Shown: positions 1-9,144 of the stretch, in pieces
How positions within the stretch are numbered: position 1 is the stretch's first letter
Layout of the letters: each line of letters begins with the position of its first letter
Origin: Terriglobales bacterium
Lineage (GTDB): Bacteria > Acidobacteriota > Terriglobia > Bryobacterales > Bryobacteraceae
Reading direction: 5' to 3'
Length of the DNA stretch: 64,000 bases
Assembly (NCBI GenBank): GCA_027485675.1
Contig: JAIXQP010000015.1
Coordinates: forward strand, 1-64,000
Notes under the pieces: generated by a model
Told to the model about the DNA's origin: nothing
Databases searched by the model: none
The model's input: only the letters and a program-made list of their open reading frames with translations
Translations under genes and position numbers: made by a program

Positions 1-311
1 ACCGAGCCCACCCCGGCTGCGGCGCGCCGGGGCATCGAGCCCCGGCACCCCGCCAGCAGGATCCCGATCCTTTCCTCACCTGCCAGCCGAGGTCCCCGCC
101 GCGCCATAACCAATCCCCAACGCCTAACCAAGCCTCAGCCTACGCCCAGCCCAACCACCGCCCCGCCGGCAAGCCCCCCAGCAAATCGAGGCCGCCAAGA
201 CGCACCCCCCACCGCGCCCACCGAGTCCACCCCGGCCGCGGCGCGCCGGGGCGTCGAGCCCCGGCACCCCGCCAGAACCCACCCGCCCCTGCGATACGCC
301 CCTGCGATACG
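1..311. repeat. Intergenic DNA with a 56-bp direct repeat
   Basis: No gene is supported here; the short open frames are very rich in Arg, Gly and Ala and look like composition artefacts. A 56-bp segment at 1-56 recurs at 220-275 with three mismatches. Each copy contains an inverted repeat with an 8-bp stem (GCCGGGGC/GCCCCGGC) and a 5-nt loop, at 26-46 and 245-265. A 13-bp tandem duplication (GCCCCTGCGATAC) at 285-297 and 298-310 lies directly before the first gene. The first copy touches the window edge, so the array may continue to the left. Confidence 0.7.
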
Positions 312-1184
312 ATGGTCCCGATGCTCTCACGCCGCGCTCTCCTCGCCGCTCTCCCGGCCCTCCCCGCCCTCGCCGCCCGCAAACGCTCCGCCCTCCTCAT
401 CGACGGGCAGAACAACCACGCCTGGGCCCAAACCACCCCCTACCTCAAGCGCTACCTCGAAGAGACCGGCCTCTTCACCGTCACCGTCTCCACCACCCCA
501 CCCAAAGGCGGCGACATGGAAGCCTACCGCCCCAAATTCGCCGGCCACGACATCGTCGTCCTCAACTACAACGGCGAAGACTGGTCCAAGGCCACCGAAG
601 CCGACTTCGTCAAATACGTCCGCTCCGGCGGCGGCCTCGTCGTCGTCCACGCTGCCAATAACGCCTTCCCCACCTGGCCCGAATTCAACGAGATGATCGG
701 CCTCGGCGGCTGGGGCAACCGCACCGAAAAGGACGGTCCCTACCTCCGCCTCCGCGAAGGCAAATGGGTACCCGACACCCAGCCCGGCCGCGGCGGCAGC
801 CACGGCAACCAGCACGAATACCTCGTCACCCTCCGCGACCCCAACCACCCCATCACCAAAGGCCTCCCCGCCGAATGGCTCCACGCCAAAGACGAGCTCT
901 ACGACCGCCTCCGCGGCCCTGCCAAAAACGTCCGCATCCTCGCCTCCGCCTTCTCCGATAAAGCCACCCGCGGCACCGGCGAACACGAACCCCTCATCAT
1001 GGTCCTCTCCTACGGCAAGGGCCGCGTCTTCCACACCTGCCTGGGCCACGCCGTCGAGGCCATGCAGTCCGTCGACTTCATCGTCACCTACCAGCGCGGC
1101 GCCGAATGGGCCGCCACCGGGAAAGTCACGCAGAAACTGCCCGCGGACTTCCCCGGCAAAGACAAAGTCTCCTCCCGGCCCTAA
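312..1184 (+). CDS. ThuA-like domain protein, probably exported
   Basis: A 290-residue protein resembling the ThuA/trehalose-utilisation family, which has a class-I glutamine-amidotransferase-like fold and is common in acidobacterial and planctomycete sugar-catabolic loci. The N-terminus (SRRALLAALPALPAL) looks like a Tat or Sec signal. The body has family features such as a DIVVLNYNGEDW strand, a GGGLVVVHAANNAF core and a GKGRVFHTCLGH segment near the end. An in-frame ATG at 321 would put the twin arginine nearer the start and is a good alternative. It converges on the amidohydrolase gene with only six bases between them. The substrate is not known. Confidence 0.8.
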   Translation: MVPMLSRRALLAALPALPALAARKRSALLIDGQNNHAWAQTTPYLKRYLEETGLFTVTVSTTPPKGGDMEAYRPKFAGHDIVVLNYNGEDWSKATEADFVKYVRSGGGLVVVHAANNAFPTWPEFNEMIGLGGWGNRTEKDGPYLRLREGKWVPDTQPGRGGSHGNQHEYLVTLRDPNHPITKGLPAEWLHAKDELYDRLRGPAKNVRILASAFSDKATRGTGEHEPLIMVLSYGKGRVFHTCLGHAVEAMQSVDFIVTYQRGAEWAATGKVTQKLPADFPGKDKVSSRP

Positions 1185-1190
1185 CCCCGG

Positions 1191-2885
1191 CTACTTCGAG
1201 TACACGGTCGTCCCGTTGACAACGGTCATCACCGGCTGAATCCGCCGGATCTCCGCCTCGGGACACGTCAGATAGTCCCGGTCAATCACCACGAAGTCCG
1301 CCCACTTGCCCGTCTCAAGCGACCCCAACTCCTTCTCCGAGAAATGCAGGTAGGCCGGCCCGTTCGTGTACATCCGCAGCGCCTGCTCCCGCGTGATCTT
1401 CTCCTCCGGGTAGATCTGCTTACCCGCCCGCGTCTCCCGCGTGATCGCCATCCACAGGTTGTAGAACGGGTTGAACGGATTCACCGCGCGGTCCTTATCG
1501 TGGCCGATCATGTGGTCGCTCCCGCCCGCAATCCCGATCCCATTCTTGAGGTAGGTCTGCAGCGGGAAGAAGTACCGCATGTTCTTGTACCCGAACACCT
1601 GCTCGAGCGCCGGCACGTCAAAATGCAGCCAGCCCGCCTGCACATCGGCCAGGATCCCCATCCGCTTCATCCGCGCAATCGCCTCTTCGCTCATGAAGCT
1701 CCCGTGCATCACGTGGGACCGCGTCGGCCCAATCGGCCGCTCCTTGTTCAGCGCCTCAAAGGTATCGAGCAGCACGTCGATCGCCGCCCCGCCCTGCGCG
1801 TGGCTCGTCAACTGCCAGCCCTTGTTCCGCGCCGCCCGCATGATCTGCGTCAGCTTCGGCCCATCGACGAACAGCGTCCCCCGCGCGTCCGGATCCGTCT
1901 GTCCATAGAGCTGCCGCCCGTAAGCGCCATAGGGCATCCGCTGATACGCCGTACCCACGCTCTGCCCGCCGTCCAAGGTCACCTTGAACGAGCCAAACTT
2001 CAGCCACGCATCGCCCTGCCCCGTCTTCCACGTGTTCTTCTCAATCTCGCCCACCACCTGCTCCACGGGCCGCATCGCATTGATCCGCCAGGTGATCACC
2101 GTCCGCACCGGCAGCTTCCCCTGCGCCTTAAGCTTGGCGAAAAGGTTATAGTCCTCGAGCACCGACGCCCGGTCCCCCACCGTCGTCAGGCCCGCTGCGG
2201 CATAGAGTTTCAGCATCGTCTCAAGCGCTTCCAGCTTCTCCGCCTCGCTATAGCTCGCGCCCTGCGGCACGCCCTTCAGCAGGGACGCCGCATTCCGCAG
2301 AATCCCGTTCGGCTGCCCGTCGGCGCCCTTCACCACTTCCCCGCCCGGCGGGTTCGGCGTCGACGCCGTGATCCCGCTGATCTTCAGCGCCATCGTATTC
2401 GCGCCCCAAACATACGACCCGTCAAACGCCACCGGATGATCCGGCGTCACGTCCAGGTCCTGCTTGGTCGGAAACCGCTGCTCGGCCAGCCGCGGCGGCA
2501 ACGTCCGCGGCACCACAATCCATTCGCCCTTCGGCGTCGTCTTCGCCTGCTCCCGGATGAACTTCTGGATGTCCCCGATGCTATCGAGCGGCGGCAGCTT
2601 CCGCTTGTACTCGCTCAGCCCCGCGCCCAGCGCGTGGACGTGGGCGTCGATCAGCCCCGGCAGCACCATCTTCCCGCCCAGGTCGACCAGCTTCGTCGCC
2701 GGGCCCTTCTTCGCTAGGACGGCTGCGTTCGTCCCCGTCGCGACGATCTTGCCGTTCTCTACCGCCATCGCCTCGACGATCGAAAACTTGGCGTCCGCCG
2801 TCACAATCCGGCCATGGTGCACAATCAGGTCCGGCGCCGCCATCAGCGCCGAAACGGCGCCCAAAACTACCCCAATAACTCGCAT
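1191..2885 (-). CDS. Amidohydrolase family protein (YtcJ-like), exported
   Basis: A 564-residue metal-dependent hydrolase of the Amidohydro_3/YtcJ type. The metal-binding HxH is visible in GLIDAHVHALG, and the late Asp motif in GGSDHMIGHDKD. The start at 2885 is chosen over an ATG at 2951 because it gives a clean signal peptide (MRVIGVVLGAVSALMAAP). The longer form would add 22 residues that overlap the upstream gene further. It still overlaps the 3' end of the HAD phosphatase by 19 bases, so translation is probably coupled. It is the last gene of the minus-strand run. The substrate, probably an amide or cyclic imide, cannot be read from sequence. Confidence 0.85.
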   Translation of the reverse strand: MRVIGVVLGAVSALMAAPDLIVHHGRIVTADAKFSIVEAMAVENGKIVATGTNAAVLAKKGPATKLVDLGGKMVLPGLIDAHVHALGAGLSEYKRKLPPLDSIGDIQKFIREQAKTTPKGEWIVVPRTLPPRLAEQRFPTKQDLDVTPDHPVAFDGSYVWGANTMALKISGITASTPNPPGGEVVKGADGQPNGILRNAASLLKGVPQGASYSEAEKLEALETMLKLYAAAGLTTVGDRASVLEDYNLFAKLKAQGKLPVRTVITWRINAMRPVEQVVGEIEKNTWKTGQGDAWLKFGSFKVTLDGGQSVGTAYQRMPYGAYGRQLYGQTDPDARGTLFVDGPKLTQIMRAARNKGWQLTSHAQGGAAIDVLLDTFEALNKERPIGPTRSHVMHGSFMSEEAIARMKRMGILADVQAGWLHFDVPALEQVFGYKNMRYFFPLQTYLKNGIGIAGGSDHMIGHDKDRAVNPFNPFYNLWMAITRETRAGKQIYPEEKITREQALRMYTNGPAYLHFSEKELGSLETGKWADFVVIDRDYLTCPEAEIRRIQPVMTVVNGTTVYSK

Positions 2886-3490
2886 AGGTCGTTGATCCAA
2901 AAGTCCGGCTCCATCTCGTTCGGATTGCCGTAGCCATAGCTTACCGCGCAAACCGTCACTCCCGCCGCGCGCGCCGCGGCAATATCCGCCGGCGCATCGC
3001 CAATCATCAGTGCGTCCCGCGGATCCACCCCGAATAGGTCTAACGACCTGTGGATCACCTCCGGCGAAGGCTTCGCCGGAAACCCGTCCGTCCCCTGCAC
3101 GTGGTCGAAGTACGGCAGCAACCCGAACTTCTCCAGCACCACCCGCGTCGTCGGCGTTCCCTTCGTCGTCGCCGTCGACTTCAATCCGCCTAACTGCGAA
3201 ACCGCCTCCGCCACGCCCGGAAACAGCTTCGTCCCGTTATGCTCCCGCGCCCAATAGATCTCGCGATAGTCCGCGATCAGCCGCTCGGCGCCCTCCGGCG
3301 ACATCCCGGGAATGACATCCACGAACAGGTCCGTCAGGTGCCGTCCAATGTAGCTCCGCAGCAGCTCAAACGGCTGCGGAGGATAGCCGTGGCGGTGAAG
3401 GACCTCCTTCACCGCGCCACAGATATCCTCCGCGGAGTCCGTTAATGTGCCGTCAACGTCGAACAGGTACAGCCGGTAAGGCTTGCCCAT
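2867..3490 (-). CDS. HAD-superfamily phosphatase, Gph-like
   Basis: A 207-residue cytosolic HAD hydrolase of the phosphoglycolate phosphatase/beta-phosphoglucomutase-like subfamily. Motif I is FDVDGTLTDS near residue 10 with the nucleophile Asp and the acid/base Asp two residues later. Motif II is the Thr of STATTKG, motif III is the Lys of PAKPSPE, and motif IV is MIGDAPADIAAA. The helical cap lies between motifs I and II. Its ATG shares one base with the ftsH stop (TAATG), so the two are probably translationally coupled. Phosphoglycolate is a plausible substrate, but many Gph-like proteins act on other small phosphates. Confidence 0.85.
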   Translation of the reverse strand: MGKPYRLYLFDVDGTLTDSAEDICGAVKEVLHRHGYPPQPFELLRSYIGRHLTDLFVDVIPGMSPEGAERLIADYREIYWAREHNGTKLFPGVAEAVSQLGGLKSTATTKGTPTTRVVLEKFGLLPYFDHVQGTDGFPAKPSPEVIHRSLDLFGVDPRDALMIGDAPADIAAARAAGVTVCAVSYGYGNPNEMEPDFWINDLCELLG

Positions 3491-5403
3491 TACGCCGGAG
3501 AAGGTCCATCCGCCAGCGGCGGAATGCGCAGCCCGCCCAAACCGCTCGGCGGCGCTACTTTGTTGTCTTCGTCGTTCCGCGGCTTCACCGTGCCCCGGAA
3601 GGCCGACAGCGTCTCGCCCTTGATGAGCTGAATCACTTCCGCTCCGTCGAGCACTTCGCGCTCGAGCAGCGCCTCGGCAATCCGCACCATCGCGTCGCGA
3701 TGATCCTCGATGTACTTGCGAGCCCGGCTGTAGCCGTTGTCGACCAGCTTCCGGACCTGCGCGTCAATCGCGATCGCCGTGGTCTCCGAGTAATCCCGGT
3801 GCTGCGAGATCTCGCGGCCGAGGAAGATCTGCTCTTCCTTCTTGCCGAAGCTCATCGGTCCGAGTTCACTCATGCCCCACTCGCAAACCATCTTCCGAGC
3901 CATGTCCGTCGCGCGCTCAATGTCATTCCCAGCGCCCGTCGTCATCTGCTTCATGAAGATCTCCTCGGCGATGCGTCCACCCATCAGGATGGCCAACTGC
4001 GCTTCGAGGTAGTCCTTGTTGTACGAGTGCTTGTCGTCGAGCGGCAACTGCATCGTCAAGCCCAGCGCCATGCCGCGCGGGATGATCGTGACCTTATGCA
4101 GCGGATCGGCATCCGGAATCAGCACAGCCACCAGAGCATGACCAGCCTCATGATACGCCGTGTTCTTCTTCTCTTCGTCCGACAACATCATGGACTTCCG
4201 TTCGGCGCCCATGATCACGCGATCCTTCGCCAACTCAAAGTCGAGTTGCGTCACCACCTTTCGATTCTGCCGCGCCGCAACCAGCGCCGCTTCGTTGACC
4301 AGATTCGAAAGATCCGCGCCCGCAAAGCCCGGTGTCCCACGCGCCAGCACCATCAGATCGACATCGTCGCCCAGCGGAACCTTCTTCGTGTGCACCCGCA
4401 AAATCTGCTCGCGGCCCTTCACATCCGGACGGCCGACGACAACACGACGGTCAAAACGGCCCGGCCGCAGCAACGCCGGATCGAGCACGTCGGGACGGTT
4501 CGTCGCCGCCACCAGAATCACCCCTTCGTTGGACTCAAACCCGTCCATCTCGACAAGCAACTGGTTCAGCGTCTGTTCGCGCTCATCGTGACCGCCGCCC
4601 AAACCCGCACCACGGTGCCGGCCGACCGCATCGATTTCGTCGATGAAGATAATGCAGGGAGCATTTTTCTTACCCTGTTCAAACAAATCACGCACGCGGC
4701 TCGCGCCCACGCCGACAAACATTTCCACGAAGTCCGAACCGGAGATCGAGAAGAACGGCACGTTTGCTTCGCCGGCAATCGCCCGCGCCAGCAACGTTTT
4801 GCCCGTTCCGGGAGGCCCAACGAGCAGTACGCCCTTCGGAATACGGCCGCCCAACTTCTGGAATTTCTGCGGCTCGCGCAGGAACTCGATGATCTCGCCG
4901 AGCTCTTCCTTGGCCTCTTCAACGCCGGCAACGTCTTTAAACGTCACCTTCTTCTGCTGCGATGAATGCAAACGGGCCCGGCTCTTGCCAAAGCTCAATG
5001 CTTTATTCCCGCCGCTCTGCATCTGCCGCATCATGAAGATCCACAACGCCAGCAGGAGCACAAAAGGAATGGCGTTCACGAGCAGCGATACCAACGTTCC
5101 GTTGGTCGATTCCTGCATTTCGATCGAGACATTCTTCGCGGTAAGAATCTCATACACTTTCGGATAGTTCGCCGGAATCAGGGTCCGCAACGGGCCCTGC
5201 GAATCGTCCACGAACTGCCCTTTTACTTCCGTTCCGCTGATCTTTACCGATTTCACGCGTCCCGCTTCCACTTCCGAGAGGAATTGCGAAAACGCCAGAT
5301 TGACTTCAGGTTTGCCTTTACCCCGGCCCACGACCGTGTACAAAATCACAGCCAGGCAGATGATAACGACCCAGAAGATCAGCTTATTTACGTTAGATGT
5401 CAT
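3490..5403 (-). CDS. ftsH: ATP-dependent zinc metalloprotease FtsH
   Basis: A 637-residue membrane-anchored AAA+ protease that degrades misfolded membrane proteins and short-lived regulators. Two transmembrane segments lie at about residues 8-25 and 105-125, flanking the small periplasmic domain. Walker A is GPPGTGKT (196-203) and Walker B is IIFIDEID (251-258). The second region of homology holds [20 protein letters not shown], and the zinc site is HEAGH at 418-422. Length and order are normal for the family. Its ATG overlaps the tilS stop by four bases. The tilS-ftsH order is conserved in many bacteria. Confidence 0.98.
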   Translation of the reverse strand: MTSNVNKLIFWVVIICLAVILYTVVGRGKGKPEVNLAFSQFLSEVEAGRVKSVKISGTEVKGQFVDDSQGPLRTLIPANYPKVYEILTAKNVSIEMQESTNGTLVSLLVNAIPFVLLLALWIFMMRQMQSGGNKALSFGKSRARLHSSQQKKVTFKDVAGVEEAKEELGEIIEFLREPQKFQKLGGRIPKGVLLVGPPGTGKTLLARAIAGEANVPFFSISGSDFVEMFVGVGASRVRDLFEQGKKNAPCIIFIDEIDAVGRHRGAGLGGGHDEREQTLNQLLVEMDGFESNEGVILVAATNRPDVLDPALLRPGRFDRRVVVGRPDVKGREQILRVHTKKVPLGDDVDLMVLARGTPGFAGADLSNLVNEAALVAARQNRKVVTQLDFELAKDRVIMGAERKSMMLSDEEKKNTAYHEAGHALVAVLIPDADPLHKVTIIPRGMALGLTMQLPLDDKHSYNKDYLEAQLAILMGGRIAEEIFMKQMTTGAGNDIERATDMARKMVCEWGMSELGPMSFGKKEEQIFLGREISQHRDYSETTAIAIDAQVRKLVDNGYSRARKYIEDHRDAMVRIAEALLEREVLDGAEVIQLIKGETLSAFRGTVKPRNDEDNKVAPPSGLGGLRIPPLADGPSPA

Positions 5404-6662
5404 TGCTTCCTCAATATACAGGACGTCGAGGATGAAGAGATTGATTCATCGAGTCCGGAAATCTGCGCGGCGAACCGCAAAATGTTCCTTGTATCACTAT
5501 TCACCACGAATCGTTGATCCACACCAAACCGGTTCGCCCACACGATATTCACTCCATCCGTGATAATCGGCCAATTCTTTCTTTCCCATGAGGGTATGCG
5601 AGCGATCTGAAATAACTTCTTCAAAAGAATAGGCTCACGACGCCCTGCCGGTCGGAAACGATCACCGGGTTGCCACACGCGAACATGCAACTCACCCTGC
5701 AGTTTTTCCTCGTCAAGTTCCAGTACTACGTCTTCAGTATATCGGGAATCGGGAACGCCGGGACGCACCATACGGATCGCGCCAAACGACCTGGTCGCGG
5801 AGACCCCCGGCAGGGTTACAGTCCCCTCGCCCTCAGCTTGCATCACCAGCTGTTCGAGTTGGCGCAAATGCTGGGTTTCGATCCGGTTCCTATCGCCTTT
5901 CACCGAGGCGATCCAATCCTGGAAGGCCCTCTGGCGAAGGGCCGGGTGGAGGCGGCGGAGAGAATTTACATCGCGGACCGGGCCTGCGGGGGGCAGTTGC
6001 TCCTTCCAGAAGCGCTCTTCGAGTTCGGCGATGGCGGCGAGGCGGACGAGATGGCCTTCAACCGCCGGCGAGAGTTCGCGGAGGAGGGGCACGAGTTCTT
6101 TGCGGACCCGATTGCGGAGGAAGCGGGGGTCGTCGTTGGAGGCGTCATCCCGCCACGGAAGGCTCCGCGCAGCGAGATATTCGCGGATGGCCTCCCGGGA
6201 GACACCCAGCAGCGGACGGACAAGGCCGGACCTGGTTCGGGGTAGGACGCCGCGGAGACCGGTTGGTCCGGTACCGCGGAGGAGGCGGAGGAGGACGGTC
6301 TCGGCCTGGTCGGAGGCGGTGTGACCCGTCGCGATCCAGTCGACGAGACCTTCGGCCCGCCATTGGGCGAAGAGCCGGAGGCGGGCTTGACGGCAGGACT
6401 GCTCCAGATTTCCCACCACCGCGCCCCCCTCCGCCACGTAAACGGGCAGGTCGCCGGCCAGGCGCCGGACGAAGGCTTCGTCGGCGTCGGAGTCGGCGCC
6501 GCGGAGGCCGTGGTTGACGTGGAGGACGACGAGGGGGCCGTCGTGGAGAGCGCGAAGGGCGTGGAGGAGGAAGACGCTATCGGCGCCGCCGGAGACGGCG
6601 ACGCCGAGGGTGGAGCCGGAGAGGTGGAACCGTTCGAGCGCCGCTCTGACCGCTTCGAGCAC
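5400..6662 (-). CDS. tilS: tRNA(Ile)-lysidine synthase TilS
   Basis: A 420-residue enzyme that uses ATP and lysine to convert C34 of the CAU-anticodon tRNA-Ile to lysidine, so that it reads AUA. The PP-loop SGGADS is at residues 24-29. The C-terminal TilS domain is recognisable near [20 protein letters not shown]. The start is GTG at 6662, one base after the mrp stop, and no upstream alternative is available. The far C-terminus ([14 protein letters not shown]) is a low-complexity tail that overlaps the ftsH start. Confidence 0.95.
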   Translation of the reverse strand: MLEAVRAALERFHLSGSTLGVAVSGGADSVFLLHALRALHDGPLVVLHVNHGLRGADSDADEAFVRRLAGDLPVYVAEGGAVVGNLEQSCRQARLRLFAQWRAEGLVDWIATGHTASDQAETVLLRLLRGTGPTGLRGVLPRTRSGLVRPLLGVSREAIREYLAARSLPWRDDASNDDPRFLRNRVRKELVPLLRELSPAVEGHLVRLAAIAELEERFWKEQLPPAGPVRDVNSLRRLHPALRQRAFQDWIASVKGDRNRIETQHLRQLEQLVMQAEGEGTVTLPGVSATRSFGAIRMVRPGVPDSRYTEDVVLELDEEKLQGELHVRVWQPGDRFRPAGRREPILLKKLFQIARIPSWERKNWPIITDGVNIVWANRFGVDQRFVVNSDTRNILRFAAQISGLDESISSSSTSCILRKQ

Positions 6663-6663
6663 G

Positions 6664-7488
6664 TTAGTCGCTGACGGTCAACGTCGGGGCCTTCGCGGCA
6701 CTGCGAGCGACGAGGCGCTCGACAACGCGCTCGGCGAGTTCGACGAAGGGGGCACCCTTGCCGGCGGGATCGAGCGCAGCGGGGCGGCCGCTGTCGCCAC
6801 CGATGCGGACGGCGGGATCAAGCGGCAATGAACCCAAGAAGGGCACGCTCATCGCATTGGCGGTTCGTTCGCCGCCGCCGTGGCCGAACACGTCGATGCG
6901 TTCGCCAGAGCCGGGGGCGACGAGGTAGCTCATGTTCTCAACAAGGCCGAGCACCGGGACGCGAACGTTCTGGAACATCAGCACAGCCTTGCGGGCGTCT
7001 TCGAGGGAGACCTCGGAAGGGGTGGTGACGACCACCGCGCCGGTGACCGTGGTCGTTTGCATCAACGAGAGCTGAACGTCCCCGGTTCCCGGAGGAAGAT
7101 CGATCAGGAGGTAATCGAGCGTCCCCCAGTCGACGCCGCGGAGGAACTGCTGGATAACCGAGTGCAGCATGGGGCCACGCCAGACGAGCGGCTTGTCCCC
7201 CGGGCTCAAGAAGCCCATCGAGATTAACTTAATTTCATTTTTAACGAGCGGCTGGATGCGTTCGCCGATCGCGTGGGGTGCTTCGCGGATGCCCATCATG
7301 AGGGGCACGTTGGGACCATACACGTCGGCGTCGATCAACCCGACGCGGTAGCCGAGGCCGGCGAGCGCGATGGCGAGGTTTACGGATACGGTGGTCTTTC
7401 CGACGCCACCCTTACCGGACCCGACGGCAATGATATTCCGTACTCCATCGATGGCTGTTGTTTTTAATTCCGTCTGTTGGGGACCCAT
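6664..7488 (-). CDS. mrp: Mrp/ApbC-type P-loop ATPase (Fe-S carrier family)
   Basis: A 274-residue MinD/Mrp-family ATPase, related to proteins that carry Fe-S clusters to apo-proteins. The deviant Walker A is GKGGVGKTT (25-33), and the family blocks DADVYGPNVPLMMG, DLPPGTGDVQL and FGHGGGERTA are all present. Two differences stand out. There is no N-terminal DUF59/MIP18 domain, and the usual CxxC before the FGHGGG block is replaced (YLVAPGSGERIDVFG), so the bridging-cluster cysteines seen in many homologues are missing. The gene sits between tilS and the sensor gene with spacers of 1-3 bases. Confidence 0.92.
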   Translation of the reverse strand: MGPQQTELKTTAIDGVRNIIAVGSGKGGVGKTTVSVNLAIALAGLGYRVGLIDADVYGPNVPLMMGIREAPHAIGERIQPLVKNEIKLISMGFLSPGDKPLVWRGPMLHSVIQQFLRGVDWGTLDYLLIDLPPGTGDVQLSLMQTTTVTGAVVVTTPSEVSLEDARKAVLMFQNVRVPVLGLVENMSYLVAPGSGERIDVFGHGGGERTANAMSVPFLGSLPLDPAVRIGGDSGRPAALDPAGKGAPFVELAERVVERLVARSAAKAPTLTVSD

Positions 7489-7491
7489 GCG

Positions 7492-9144
7492 TTATTCCAG
7501 TCTACCAACGGTGCCCCGAACGCGACGCAAGTTTCCCTGATCGTCATAGACGGCTTCTCCTCGCGCCACGACCCGGCAGGGCTGTCCCGTGGCCGGAACG
7601 AGTTCGAGGACGACTTCGTAGGGCGTTCCGGAGCGGAGTAACTCGCGCAGAGCGTCTTCGCCACGGGCGTAGCTTTCGGCGGTGAACATAGCGCGGCGCT
7701 GCTCCCGCGGCGGGACGGGGAGAGAGGGATCGACGCCGAAGATCCGATAGAGTTCCTCGGACCAGTGGAGGTCGTCGGTGGCGGGTTCCCACGCCCAACT
7801 ACCGACACCGGCCAAGCGTTGGGCTTCCCGCAGTTCGGCCTCGCGGTCGCGGAGGGCGTCTTCGGCGCGTTTGTTGTCGGTGATATCGACGAAGGTGACG
7901 ACGACGCCAAATGGATTCTCGAGCGGTTCGGCGTTGATCGAAAGCCAGGTGAGGCAACCGTCGGGACGGGGCAGCCCCATCCGGACGTTCTTGACGGAGC
8001 GGCGGGTCTTGAGGACCTCCATGGAGGGATGATCCTCCCCGGGGAAAGGCGAACCGTCTTGCCGGATGGCTCGCCATTCGGGGTCCTTAGAGCCGCGGGA
8101 GGTGAGTTGCTCTTCGGTCATCCCGAGGATGCGGCAAGCGCTCGCGTTACAGGCGATAATCTCCCCGTTTTCGTTCTGGACCGTGACCCCTTCGGACATG
8201 GCGGCCAAGACCTTGCGATAGCGTTCTTCGGTCCGTTGCCGTTCGGTGATGTCGTGCGAGGAGAGAATGGCGCCGAGCTTCTGGCCGGTGCCGCTGAATA
8301 CCGGTTGGCCGTTGGCAAGGACCACCCGGCCGGCGATATTGAGTTCCAAGCCCCGGACGCGCTCACCGGCAAGCGTTCGCGCCAGAGGCACCTGCTCGGG
8401 CGTCGCACCGATCGTCTGGGCCGAGCGATTGAGCTGGATCTTGCCGCCTTCCGGGTCGCAAGTCAGGATGCCCTCCTGCAGGCACTCGAGAGCAACGGCG
8501 TTGAACTCCTGCTCCTTACGCAGCGCCAATTCGGCCGCCTGGCGAGCGCGAATGCTTTTCCAGCCCAGGACGATCAGACCGAGGGCGAAGAGGGTAACCA
8601 CGGCGGTAAGCAAACTAGCTAAGCGGGCGGCTTCCCGGCCTTCGGCGACTTGGGCTTCGATCTGGGTGTTTTCTTCGTCTTTCAGCCAGTCGATGAGATT
8701 GAGGGTCTCAATCATGAGCTTGAGACGGACACTCTCTTGAATCGCCTCGCTGGCGGCGGAAGCGCCCTTATCCCGTTTGGCGCCGATGACTTGGTCGGCG
8801 GAGTTGAGGAGCCGGTTCACGTTGCCGTCGAGGCGTTCGATGATTTGGAGTTCGCGCGGGTTCGCCTTGGCGAGGGAGCGCAGGGTTTCCATGCCGGCGC
8901 GGGCTTGCTTGGCGCCGGACTTCACTTGTTCGAGAAACCGGTCATCCCCGGTAGCGGCATAGCCGCGGGAGGCCGACTCGACTTCGCGCACCGCGGTGAG
9001 GCTCGAGTCGATGACATCCACGACGGCACTCGTCTGCGCGAGGCGACGGTCGATGCCCGCTAGAGACTGTAGCGTGGCATATTGGGAGGCGGCAGCAACC
9101 AGCAGCGCCGCCGCCGAGACGCCAAACCCGACGAGCCCCTTCAT
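7492..9144 (-). CDS. CHASE3-PAS membrane sensor without an output domain
   Basis: A 550-residue membrane protein. A first transmembrane helix (about 4-20) is followed by a CHASE3-type periplasmic helical domain (about 28-170, with ESASRGYAATGDDRF as the recognisable piece). A second helix (about 176-197) leads to three PAS/PAC-type modules (about 213-296, 297-425, 430-550). The protein ends at the end of the last PAS module (RRVRGTVGRLE), and no kinase, GGDEF, EAL or methyl-accepting domain follows. The stop lies three bases before the mrp start, so the ending looks native in this context. It may signal through a partner, or be a truncated kinase. Its ATG overlaps the upstream hydrolase stop by four bases. 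Confidence 0.85.
   Translation of the reverse strand: MKGLVGFGVSAAALLVAAASQYATLQSLAGIDRRLAQTSAVVDVIDSSLTAVREVESASRGYAATGDDRFLEQVKSGAKQARAGMETLRSLAKANPRELQIIERLDGNVNRLLNSADQVIGAKRDKGASAASEAIQESVRLKLMIETLNLIDWLKDEENTQIEAQVAEGREAARLASLLTAVVTLFALGLIVLGWKSIRARQAAELALRKEQEFNAVALECLQEGILTCDPEGGKIQLNRSAQTIGATPEQVPLARTLAGERVRGLELNIAGRVVLANGQPVFSGTGQKLGAILSSHDITERQRTEERYRKVLAAMSEGVTVQNENGEIIACNASACRILGMTEEQLTSRGSKDPEWRAIRQDGSPFPGEDHPSMEVLKTRRSVKNVRMGLPRPDGCLTWLSINAEPLENPFGVVVTFVDITDNKRAEDALRDREAELREAQRLAGVGSWAWEPATDDLHWSEELYRIFGVDPSLPVPPREQRRAMFTAESYARGEDALRELLRSGTPYEVVLELVPATGQPCRVVARGEAVYDDQGNLRRVRGTVGRLE

Noticed and set aside
124-436. Short Gly/Arg-rich frames on both strands at the left end
   Set aside because: Composition-driven, no family resemblance and overlap with the repeats and with the ThuA-like gene.
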